From Cervus elaphus (Eukaryota > Chordata > Mammalia > Artiodactyla > Cervidae): 64,000 bases of DNA. A program made the position numbers and the translations under genes. The notes beneath the pieces are model-generated. The model saw only the letters and a program-made list of their open reading frames with translations. It was not told the origin of the DNA and did no database searches. Positions 12,002-21,062 of this stretch are shown piece by piece. The stretch covers positions 935,001-999,000 of the forward strand of contig NC_057820.1 of NCBI RefSeq assembly GCF_910594005.1, in the 5' to 3' direction. How positions within the stretch are numbered: position 1 is the stretch's first letter; each line of letters begins with the position of its first letter.

Positions 12002-12281
12002 TCAGCTACTCTCCATCTGCTCCAGGTCCAGCTCACCAGGGCCCAGAGGCAGGACACCCTCCTCGCCAGCACTGTCCCAGTCACCAGGGTCCCGGCCGCT
12101 CCCGCCCTCGCCCTCGCCGGTGGCCTAGCCCCACCAGGACCCCAGGTCGGGGCTGGTAGGGCGGAGACCAGGGCCTCACACAGCAGGGCCACGGGGAGGA
12201 CAAGGCCGTCCTCACTCAGGTGTCCTCCTCATCCTCGTCTTCATAACCGAGAGGGCAGAGGCTTTTTGAAGTTTTCAGAGT
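12002..12281 (-). pseudogene. FAM53A: FAM53A last coding exon with stops and frameshift
   Basis: Acceptor CTCTTGCAG|ACT. The incoming frame reads TLKTSKSLCPLGYEDEDEED-T and then TGA (12218-12216), where the human protein continues TPVKTVLSSP. The following codons still match (VRTALSSP). The conserved end ELDLEQMESS plus its stop at 12004-12002 is in a different frame, and that frame carries TAG at 12129-12127. Confidence 0.85.
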
Positions 12282-15200
12282 CTGCAAGAGAAGAGACGCA
12301 GGCGTCAGGCACTTCCAGGAGGTCACGGGCAAGGCGGTGTCCCACTGGCGTCCCACTGGCCCCTGAGGGTCCCCGAGTCCACGTTAACCTCCCTGGTCCC
12401 CTGGCAACACCACACACCCCCGCTGCCTGGGGGGCTACCTTCTGAGAGCCCTGCCCACCCACCCCTGCCTCGGGCAGGCGGTCCCACTGAGACCCAGTGT
12501 GCTGGGATGGTGGCCCAGGACCCGAGGCCAAAGCTGTGTCCACAGTCCCGTGAAATACCCAGGGGAAGGTGGGCCGGAGGCCCAGGGTCCACATCCAACT
12601 GCCCCGCTCAGCAGACCACCCAACTCCTGCCTCTGCAGCCTCAGGAGGCACCCATCAGGGCCCCCCAGCTCCAGGCAGGCAAGCCCCCCACGGCCCCTCC
12701 TCAGCCCCCCCTCGTCCAGTGGCTCCGCTTTCAACAAAAACACACTGCAGCTGTCCTCACCTGTCAACTGCAGACAGACAGACACTCCACACTGGAGCCT
12801 CCCCTGAGCCGCCACCCCCCTCCGTACCAGCGGGCATCTCCTGGCCCAGCTCAGGGCGCCCATCTGAGACGGGCTCTACAGGGCTCCTGCCCCCCACGGC
12901 CAGCTCCTCCCTGCCATGGCCTGCCCCCGACAATCGCATCCCCAGTCTGTGCCCCCAGACCAAGCACCGGCCCCAGCGGCAGACGCACGCCCACCCGCTC
13001 GGAGGTACCTCTCCTTGGTGGTCCCACGGGCCGCCAAGGCCCACTGGCCACCCCAGGCCACACCAGGGTCCTGATCCGGGTGGAGCAGCGGGAATGACAC
13101 AGCAGCAGCCCCTCGTGTGGCCAGCACCCCGTTCCCCTGACGCCGCCCCCGCCCTCACCCTGAATCCTGCAGGGCCACGGGCTGTCCACGGAGTGTCCAG
13201 GGCAACCTCCAGGCCGCCCATGCTGCCCCCGGACCCGTCACTGCATGCTTCAGGGTTTCTCAGGCCACTGGCAGAGCACGAGGTGGCAATGCATGTGTGG
13301 GCAGCGGTTATGGGGCACAGTGCCCCAGGGCCCCCCACAGCCGGGGTCCTGGACACACGTGTCCCAGAACAGCACCCCTGGGCTCCCCGAAGCTGGGGTT
13401 CTGACACGTGTGTCCCAGAACAGCGCCCCCGGGCTCCCTGAAGCTAGGGTTCTGACACGTGTGTCCCAGAACAGCGCCCCCGGGCTCCCTGCAGTTGGGG
13501 TTCTGACACGCGTGTCCCAGAACAGCACCCCTGGGCCCCCCGCAGCCGGGGTCCTGGACACGCGTGTCCCAGAACAGCGCCCCCGGGCCACCCGCCGTCC
13601 CTCTAGAGCCGGCACTTTGGAGCCACTGGCTCCAGCAGACAAACAGCCTGGTTTTGGCAGTCACTACTCTACTGCAACGAGTGAGCCGCTGGAAAGTGAA
13701 ACTGAAGAATCAAATCTTCAGAGACCTGACAGCTGGCCACACATTCTGGTCACGAAATGAGGGCTCGGGAAAGAATTTCCTCTGCGTTCAGATCCAGGTG
13801 GACTCCCCAGCCAAGGTCACTTTCCTACTCCACCACCACCCCCGCCCCACTGCAGGGCAGGCCCAGCCCCGCACACTTGGCGGCAGAAGCTCCCCGCTTC
13901 TCCACCCATGAAGTCACAGCACAGAGGCTGGGCCTTCTGCTGGATGGTTGAAACCTGCCGGGAGGCAGAAAGACCGTGGCCCAGAGATCTCTCTGCAGCC
14001 GGGACACGAGCCCAGCCCTGATCACAGCTACAGCTCAAGTGTGAAAGGGGCAGCTCTGGATGTTCCTGGTTCAGGCCAACGCAGCGAGAAACCACCGACT
14101 CTTCACGGCCCAAAAAGGCCTGTCACAAATCCACAGAATCCGAGCTGGTCAGGGGACCTGAACCAACACGCACGACTCTCGTCACTGGACGGTCCTGCTC
14201 CAGTTTGACAGCGACCTACATCTAACCAGGTGAACAAAAAATGCTTTTTCAAAAAATCAAAGGTCAAGACTTCAAGTCTGAAACGGGGGCCCTCAATCTT
14301 ACGGGGTCTCTCATCTTGTGTGCAAAACAGTCGGTATGGACATGCCTGCCAGCGTCGGCCGATTTACGCTGGACAGATGCACCCAGGCTTGGCAGCTGGA
14401 GCCAAGGGGCCCCGAGACTGAGCCGAGAGCAGGGAAGACACCCGACCTGCCCCGCCACATGCGGCCCTGAACAGACACCGTCCCGCGAGCCAAGAGCCGA
14501 CCTGCTCCGTCACACACGCCCCTAGCCGTGGCATCGGGCCTTCTCCAGACAAACGCTCAACCTCTCTCCCTCGTGGAAACACAGCCCAGTGTCCATGCTC
14601 ACGGCAGAGCTGACCCTGCCCACAGGCCACGGCACGGACGGCCGAGGGAGGGGTCCTCGACTGCCTGGAGCACCTGGAGCCCGGCATTGGGGCTCCGGCC
14701 GCAGGAAGGCGCGCAGACACACACCTCCACCGACCTGAGGGCCCCAAGGCCCTCGTCCCCTGCCACGGGGCTGGGGGGGCCGTGGTCCACCAGAGGCAGG
14801 ACACAAGCACCCAGAGGGGCCACCTGAGGGTCACACCCGCCTGGGCCCAGCCTCCCCAGGCGGCTGGCGCTGAGACCTCTCTGGAGAACTGGGGACGCAG
14901 ATGGGGGCATTCCAGCACCCCACTGAAAGCTCACGGTGGAAAGGCCACACCCAACACGCAAGGCCACAGGTCAGCTTCTGGGTCCCAGCGTCACCAGACA
15001 CCCGGGGACAGTGCCTGCCACGTGAGGCGGCCGTGAGGACAAACGAGACGACACGGTCTGCAGGAAAAGGGGGATGCGAGACAAAGGAAACACCCCCAGC
15101 ACCGAACCAGCCGGCAGACAAGGTTCTCCACCAGCAAGCAGACAGAGAACGGGGAGGGCAGGGCCCCAGGAGGCAGGCCAGAGCCAACGGGGAGGGGCCG

Positions 15201-15396
15201 CGGGGCGGCACATCCCCCTGAATCATCTCCCAACAGACATGGGAGCCCCAGGCCCAGCTGACCCCCAAGGACCAGGCACAACCGACAAACAACGGACACG
15301 TGGGTCTGTCCTCGCGCAGCGCTCCGAGGACAGAGGAGCTTGGGGAACAGGCCGAGCGGGGGGCGCTCCAGCACCCGTCACCGGAGGGAGCCTCAC
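12282..15396 (-). other. FAM53A: FAM53A intron 4
   Basis: GC-rich intron without interspersed repeats that I can recognise, apart from the 60-bp minisatellite at 13325-13595. Long frames on both strands (up to 290 codons) have no homology and are attributed to GC content. Confidence 0.6.
13325..13595. repeat. 60-bp minisatellite with ACACGTGT cores
   Basis: Five copies of a unit of about 55-60 bp. Each includes (G)GACAC(A)CGTGTCCCAGAACAG followed by CRCCCCYGGGCTCCC. Each copy contains an ACACGTGT or ACACGCGT palindrome, so E-box-like CACGTG sites recur at near-constant spacing. Confidence 0.9.
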
Positions 15397-16037
15397 CCGG
15401 GCCATCTTCAGGAAGTTCAGGGCCGGGCGCGGGCATCCTCCGCGCGCCCGTGTTTCCTCCGGCCCTTCCCGCCCGCGCGTACGCACCGCGGCGAGCAGCG
15501 GCGGAACAGGCTCGGGCGTGGATGCGGGCGTGGTTGTGGGCGCGCTGCCGGCCGACGGCGGGGCCGCGCCCGCCGGCACCAGGCGCTCCTGCGCCAGCGA
15601 CAGGCGGCATCGCGGGGAGGGCGTGCGGGCGCCCGCGGGTGGCCTGCCCAGGCCTGGAGCGGGGAGGCTACCGCTGGCCGAGGCCGGCCATGGCGCAAGG
15701 GGTGAAGCGGCTCTGGTGACCGGGAGGGCGCGGCCAGGCAACCAGGCGCTCCCGCCGCTGTGGCAGCGCCTCTTGGTGACCGGAGTCCAGACCCTGGGGC
15801 CGCTGGGGTGCCTCGGGGACCCGCCGCTCGCCCGCTCGTCCGGCTCCGACAGGGAGCGGCCGTGCCACTTGGTGGGCAGCACTGAGGGCGACCGGGCGCT
15901 GCCCCTGAGGTCCCGGGCCCTGAGCGTGCCCACGCTCGGGCCGCGGGGGCCGGGCAGGAAAGGGCTGGCTGGGCCCACGGCCACCTGGCTTCCGTCGGGC
16001 CGTCCTCCACCGACGACCTCCCGGGGGTGCTACTCTT
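15397..16037 (-). pseudogene. FAM53A: FAM53A main coding exon with stop and double frameshift
   Basis: Acceptor TTTCCGCAG|AAGAG and donor GCCCGG|GTGAGG. The frame set by the previous exon hits TAG at 16032-16030, the third codon of the exon. After the stop the same frame gives GSQVAVGPASPFLPGP, RSLSEPDE, VWTPVTKRRCHSGGSA and LNFLKMAR, all colinear with human FAM53A. Between about 15500 and 15420 the family match (RCVRAGGKGRRKHGRAEDAR, the basic segment) sits in another frame. Two opposing small indels therefore bracket it. Confidence 0.85.
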
Positions 16038-16828
16038 CTGCGGAAACACAGAGACGGGTGAGGGGTGCGCGTCCTCGAGCCCCCACCCCTGGCCTCCAGG
16101 CAGCGGGGGCTGAGGGGCCCTGCCCACTGGGAACATCGGCCCCCAACCAGCACACGCTGTAGGGGTCACCTAGGTGCACAGCGACCCCAACCCCAGAGCC
16201 TCCACTGTCTCACCCCCAGCTAGGAGGCCTTGGCCTGGAGCCCAAGGGGCCTGTGTAGGAGAGCAGGACGCCCCGGGAGATCCTGGGGAACGAGCACACC
16301 CGGTCAGTCAGAGAGGACGGCAGGGCTGCGTCCAAGGGGGCACCCAGGGGCGGGCCCGTGCACCCACACTCGGGCCGGAGCACCCACACTCGGCCTGAGC
16401 ACCCACACTGGGGCCGGAGCACCCACATTCAGGCCGGAGCACCCACGCTGGGGCCGGAGTACCCGCGCCGGCGGCCAGGCCACTCAGACCGCAGGGCACA
16501 CAGTGTGTGGGCATGCCGTGCAGGGCAGGCCGGCAGCCCCAGGCCCTCCAGGCACGCACGCACCCAGCATGCTGGAGCCGAGGCGGCAGACGCTGCCTGA
16601 CCGCCTGTCCTTTGACCACACGACCCCTCAGGGCGGGCCTTTCAGCTGTGCGCCGCAGGCAGCTTCCAGAAGGTGGGCGGCAGCCCCGGGCCCCACCCAC
16701 GCCGCTGCCCCTGGAGGAAGGCCCGCAGAGGGCGACCTCGCCTCTGGGCCAGCGACCCTGTCCCGCCCTGCTCACGGTCCCAGCCCGCAACAGCCCAGGA
16801 AAACCCGCCGCGGCTTTTAAACACTCAC
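16038..16828 (-). other. FAM53A: FAM53A intron 3
   Basis: Short GC-rich intron containing the minisatellite at 16358-16472. Nothing else recognised. Confidence 0.6.
16358..16472. repeat. 21-bp minisatellite GCCGGAGCACCCACRCT
   Basis: About five to six copies of a 20-21 bp unit (GGGCCGGAGCACCCACACTC) with scattered substitutions, inside FAM53A intron 3. Confidence 0.85.
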
Positions 16829-16883
16829 TGTTAGTCTCAAAACGGAACAAGTGGCCACTTCTGCTCAGTTTCTGGGCAGAATA
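16829..16883 (-). pseudogene. FAM53A: FAM53A second coding exon (55 nt)
   Basis: Acceptor TTTTCAG|TAT and donor ACA|GTGAGT. It translates to YSAQKLSRSGHLFRFETN, matching the human YSAETLNKSG segment. The 55-nt length leaves phase 1, as in the human gene as I recall it. It is undamaged. Confidence 0.85.
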
Positions 16884-18235
16884 CTGAAAATGAAGAGAAA
16901 GAAGTTTCAGTATTGTGGGTTTACACATGCAGATTCAGGAACAGTTCAGAAATAGGCCTGTCTTGAAATCTGTTTTTCCCCAGCAATGGCCATCCTGGTG
17001 ATTAAAAGGAGAAGTTGTTATTCAGTCTCTAAGTTGTGTCCAACTCTCTGAGACCCCGTGGACTGCAGCAGGCCTGGACCTCAAAATGCATTTTTTTTTT
17101 TCTTTTTTTCCGTAAGACTTAAATACCTAACAGGTCTTCAGGTGAGCAAAGAATATGAAACGCACATCTGCTGTGTCCCGCCAGGGCTGTCGTCAGCAGG
17201 GCCACTCCTCAGAAAGCTGGTCCCGCCTTGACCACATCACATGGGCACTCTGTCCAGCGAGGTGGGCAGCTGCGGGCTGCGGCGGCCAGTGGGGCCCGGC
17301 CCAAGCCCATGGAACTCTGCTCTGCCACAGTTTAGCCCCAGGAGGTGGAGGGCCCACTTGGAGCTGCGTCTACTGAAGGCCTATGTCTGCTCCCCCCCCA
17401 GACCTCGTGTGCACTCGGCGCTCAGCCTTCTCTGCCTCCCACACCCAGAGTCTCCTCCACAGCACGCAGCGCTGTTATGGGGCTCCAGCTCCTCGGGGGG
17501 ACTGTTTCATGGGATGACAAACTCCTGACAAAACAAAGAACTTCTCTGCTGTTCTCATAGAGGGAGTAAGTGAAAAGCTGGGTTCATCACCTGGAAGGAG
17601 GAGGCCCATCGACAGTCAGGCTGTGCAAACGCAGGCCGCCCGGTCGGCCGGCGAGTAGGCGCCCCAGGGCTCTGGTTCTAGACAGAGCCAGGCAGGGAGC
17701 TAAGCAGGCTGGGCCAGGCCTCTGCGAGAGGGCCGGGCTGCCGGGCTATGTGCCTCCTGGCCCAGCACAGGGCCAGCTGAGCCACGTGCCCCGGGGGTGG
17801 GGGCATTCGCTGGGGTGGGGTTGGCTAAGGCCCCGGGCTGGTGCCTCAGGGCTCCCGGTGCCCACACTCGCGGGGCTCCCAGCGCCCCTCCACACTCGCA
17901 GAGGCTCCATCTCAGTCTGCCTCCACCACAGCGGAAGCCGGTGATGACCCATGCAGTGAGGGGCCAGGAGCGCAGCCCGTCCCCAGGGCCTCGTCTCCCG
18001 CCCAGGACAGGAGTGACCCCGGGACACACAGAACAGGGTCCCACGGGAGCCCCACAAGACCACTGACGGGGCAGGGACGGTGGTTCTGGGCAGCGGTGTC
18101 GGCCGGCCGCGCCCCCACACACCTGCCTCACCCCACACGGATCAGCTCAGACAGTGCAGGCTTCAGGCTGCAGCAAGGGAGCGGCGCTTCAGAGAGTGTC
18201 TCCTGGACTCAGGTTAGCAAAGACTATTTAAACAG
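16884..18235 (-). other. FAM53A: FAM53A intron 2, left part
   Basis: Apart from the Bov fragment at 17011-17078, I see no feature in this stretch. Confidence 0.5.
17011..17078 (-). mobile_element. Bov-A / BovB-tail fragment
   Basis: GTTGTTATTCAGTCTCTAAG then GTGTCCAACTCTCTGAGACC matches the reversed 3' end shared by Bov-A SINEs and BovB. It is truncated. Confidence 0.7.
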
Positions 18236-18388
18236 GATTAAAAAAAAATAATAATAATTTACACTGATACATTTGCCTGCATTGAAATTTAGAATTTCTC
18301 TTCATCAAAAGACACCAGTAAGAAAGTGACGAGGTGGGATTCCCTGGTGGCCCAGTGGTTAAGAATCCGCCTTCCAAAGCAGGGGAGA

Positions 18389-18605
18389 GTGCGTGCGTGC
18401 CAAGTCACATCTGACTGAATCTGTGACTCCATGGACTGCAGCCCACCAGCCTCCTCTGTCCATGGGACTCTCCAGGCAAGAATTCTGGAGTGGGTTGCCA
18501 TGCCCTCCTCCAGAGGATCTTCCCCCTCCCAAGGATCGAACCTGCATCTCCTGAGGCTCCTGACTTGTAGGAGGATTCTTTACCACTGAGCCACCAGGAA
18601 ATCCC
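18389..18605 (-). mobile_element. Bov-tA SINE nested in a CHR SINE
   Basis: Reversed Bov-tA: GTGACTCCATGGACTGCAGC, then CCAGGCAAGAATTCTGGAGT, ending CACTGAGCCACCAGGAAATCCC. Confidence 0.9.
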
Positions 18606-18696
18606 CCCTCCAGGGGGCCTGGGTTCAATCCTTGGGTGGGGAGCTAAGATCCCCCCATGCCATGAGGAACTAACCCCACACGGCACAACTGTGCCT

Positions 18697-18800
18697 GCAC
18701 ACCGGAGCCCACGGGCGCCGCAGGAAGCCTGGACGCCGCAGCCCACGGGCGCCGCAGGAAGCCTGCACGCTGCAGCCCACGGGCGCCGCAGGAAGCCTGC
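18697..18800. repeat. 31-bp triplication inside a SINE
   Basis: Three tandem copies of a unit containing CCCACGGGCGCCGCAGGAAG. The copies are far more alike than the flanking SINE sequence is to its relatives, so the expansion happened after insertion. Confidence 0.85.
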
Positions 18801-19074
18801 ATGCTGCAACCAAATATCCCGTGTGCCACAACTAAGACCCAGCACCACCGAAAACAACTAATTAATTAAATTTCTTATAAACTAGAGTGACAAGGCAAGC
18901 CCGACCAGATAGGAGAAAATATTTGCGTAATACACAGGTGAGAAAAGACTTGTAGCTAGAATATGCCAAGACTTGCTTCAAACCAATAAGAAAAATACAC
19001 ACGACTCCCCCCTCCAAAAAAAACAAAAATCAGCAAAAGGACACCAAAAAGCATGTAAAAAACTCTGATGAGTA

Positions 19075-19247
19075 CAGGATTGAGGGCAGGGGGAGAAGGG
19101 AAAAATAGAGAAAGTGAGATGGTTGGATGGCATCATCGACTCAGTGGACATGAGTTTGAGCAAGCTCCAAGAGAATGGTGAAGGACAGGGAAGCCTGGCA
19201 TGCTGCAGCATTGCAAGAGTCGGACACAACTGAGCGACTGAACAGCC
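19075..19247 (+). mobile_element. BovB 3' end fragment
   Basis: GAGATGGTTGGATGGCATCA, GACATGAGTTTGAGCAAGCT and GGACACAACTGAGCGACTGA are diagnostic of the BovB tail. Confidence 0.9.
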
Positions 19248-19254
19248 ACAAGAG

Positions 19255-19740
19255 TATGGGAAATGGCCGTGATCTCGTTGGTCATCAGAGACACGAGATG
19301 AGCACCGTGATGCCACCACAGCCGACCTGGGAGAAGGCACAGCCGGATCAGTGCCGACAGACAGCTGGGCAGGCCACCCACTCAATACACAAAGGCCCGC
19401 ACGCAAATGCGGACAGCAGCATTGCTCCTAACAGTCGGCTGTGGACACAGCCTGAGGGCCGGGCTCCAGGGAGGCGAGGGCCGTCCAGCAGGCCACAGGG
19501 ACACCTGCCGATGCTCCTTCCACACAGAGAGTCCCAGGGACGCAGGCGCTGAGTGCACCCCAGACTCCAGGGCACCCGCATGCTGTGAGTCAGCACACTG
19601 CTGCCTTCTGGGACCGGAAAACCACACGGGGACCTCCGCGGGCAAGAGAGATGTTTGGGGTGGTGGGGACAAAGTCAGTGTGAACACGACTGGGGAACTC
19701 ACCCACTCAACAACAGACCTCACTGTCGATTTCACTGCCT
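19255..19740 (+). mobile_element. GC-shifted L1 3' fragment
   Basis: The ACACGAGATGAGCACCGTGATGCC, GCAAATGCGGACAGCAGCATTGC and CTGTGGACACAGCC blocks follow L1 ORF2 and tail order with many A/T to G/C changes. Confidence 0.5.
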
Positions 19741-19756
19741 GCAGCCTGAAAAGTCA

Positions 19757-19966
19757 GTGTTAGTCGTTCAGTCGTGTCCGACTCTTTGCGACCCCACGGG
19801 CTCTAACCTGCCACCAGGCTCCTCTGTCTGTGGAAATCTCCAGGCAAGAACACTGGAGCGGGGAGCCATGCCCTTCACCAGGGGATCTTCCCTGAATCAG
19901 GAATCAAACTTGGGTCTCCCTGCATTGCAGGCAGACTCTTCACCATCTGGGCCACCAGGGAAGCCC
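19757..19966 (-). mobile_element. Bov-tA SINE
   Basis: Reversed element from TTAGTCGTTCAGTCGTGTCC to GGGCCACCAGGGAAGCCC. Confidence 0.95.
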
Positions 19967-20984
19967 ATGCAACTTACGCCTCAACAGAAAAAGTATTTTT
20001 TAAACTTAAGGCTTTTCAGAGCTGAGCTCTCTACCTGCTTAAGTCTGTACCTGCAGAGCTGGGCACACCAGAGGACACAGCACACTGAGGCCACGCCCAC
20101 ACAGGCCGGCACACGCTGACTCTCCCTGACCCGGCACCCCCCCCAAGGGGCTCCCTGCCCAGGCCCCACCAAGGCCTGCAAATGGGCCTGCTCCCCATGG
20201 GTCGCAGCTTCGGCTCCAGCGCCGGTCCTCATGGAGCGGGGATGCCAAGCACCTGTCCCCACACCGGGCTCCTGGCCCCCTGGGCTCCGGTCCCCACGCC
20301 CTGAGGCCCGTCTGTGCACCCCCTGCAGGACCCTGACCCTCTCATGGCTCTTGGCGACACGCCCACTAGTGCAGAGGGCCAGGCACCCCCTGTGTCAGAG
20401 CGGGAAGAACACAGGCAGGAATTTCTGGCCACGTCTCTGCAGGTGAACCCTCCTGCCCACCGCCTTCCCTGCCAGACCGGCGACAAGCTGGCCCAGAGCA
20501 CCAAGGGCACGCCGGCTCTGAGTGCCCGCCCGGGAGACCTGCAGGCTCGGACCCCAGCACCAGGCCACACCCACGCTCCGTCGCCTCCCTCTGGACCTGC
20601 AGCCTGACCAGGCGGGTGTGAGCTGACGGTTATGGAAACTCGATCTAGAGCACGGCTCCACCTCTGGCAAAACCAGCCCAGGGAGACAGAATTCAAGACA
20701 GGCTCTCGGGAGGAGCCGTGCCCAGAGGCCAGGGCGGCGTCGCTGGGCGCGGCTACCGACGACCGGTGCCTGCTGGGCACCCAGGAACGCACGTGTCCAC
20801 GGGGAGCTGGGCTCTCCCTCACAGTGGTTTAATGATGCCAGAACCCTATCACTACCTTGGGGGGCTCTGGGAGCTCTGAGGACACCAGGGCTTCCCTGGG
20901 GAGAGGCCCACCCACCCCCCCGTCCCCTCCCCCAGCTGAGACCCAGCCCGGGCAGCGCCCCCTGACCCAGGGTGGGCAGCTCAC
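19967..20984 (-). other. FAM53A: FAM53A intron 2, right part
   Basis: No feature recognised besides the donor of the first coding exon at 20984. Confidence 0.5.
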
Positions 20985-21062
20985 CAAGCCAGTATCATAG
21001 CTCTTGTGGGCGAGGGCGTCCAGGCACTGGCTCTGCAGCTTCTTAGTGATGAGGGTGACCAT
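20985..21062 (-). pseudogene. FAM53A: FAM53A first coding exon
   Basis: Encodes 26 residues from ATG at 21062-21060, starting MVTLITKKLQSQCLDALAHK. That is the conserved FAM53A/B amino-terminus with conservative changes. It ends in phase 0 at a consensus donor (TTG|GTGAGC). This exon is itself undamaged. Confidence 0.9.

Larger units (their letters stand above)
18333..18870 (+). mobile_element. CHR-type SINE carrying an internal Bov-tA and a tandem expansion
   Basis: The head (GGGATTCCCTGGTGGCCCAGTGG) ends at about 18388. The element resumes at about 18606 with GGCCTGGGTTCAATCCTTGGG and runs to an A/T-rich end. Between the two parts lies a reversed Bov-tA. The body has three copies of a 31-bp unit. 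Confidence 0.8.
18236..19070 (+). mobile_element. L1 ORF2 fragment interrupted by nested SINEs
   Basis: Left part (TCTCTTCATCAAAAGACACCAGTAAGAAAG, 18296-18325) and right part (GATAGGAGAAAATATTTGCG, then ACTTGTAGCTAGAATATGCC) are consecutive in L1 ORF2. They are separated by the CHR SINE at 18333-18870. Confidence 0.7.
12002..21062 (-). pseudogene. FAM53A: FAM53A, exon structure kept, reading frame broken
   Basis: Four coding exons of FAM53A (nuclear FAM53-family protein, human form about 398 aa) are recognisable at 20985-21062, 16829-16883, 15397-16037 and 12002-12281. All splice sites are GT/AG, and the intron phases 0, 1, 0 keep one continuous ancestral frame. The start context reads MVTLITKKLQSQ, family-specific. 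The middle exon has RSLSEPDE, VWTPVTKRRC and LSLAQERL, and the last has ELDLEQMESS. Joined in order, translation stops at codon 47 (TAG at 16032-16030), just after exon 4 begins. Further damage is a pair of opposing frameshifts in exon 4, TGA at 12218-12216, a frameshift before the C-terminus and TAG at 12129-12127. This many independent lesions is hard to explain by sequencing error, so I infer gene loss. A species-specific short isoform cannot be excluded. The probable promoter is the CpG island at 25.5-26.7 kb. Confidence 0.82.

Noticed and set aside
12569..12807. FAM53A damage explained by choosing wrong exons
   Set aside because: Exon borders were fixed independently by consensus splice sites, conserved phases and family matches on both sides of each lesion. 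Alternative acceptors near 16037 do not rescue the frame.
12569..13441. 290-codon open frame on the plus strand
   Set aside because: Lies in FAM53A intron 4, Pro/Ser/Gly-rich as expected from GC content, crosses the minisatellite, no family similarity.
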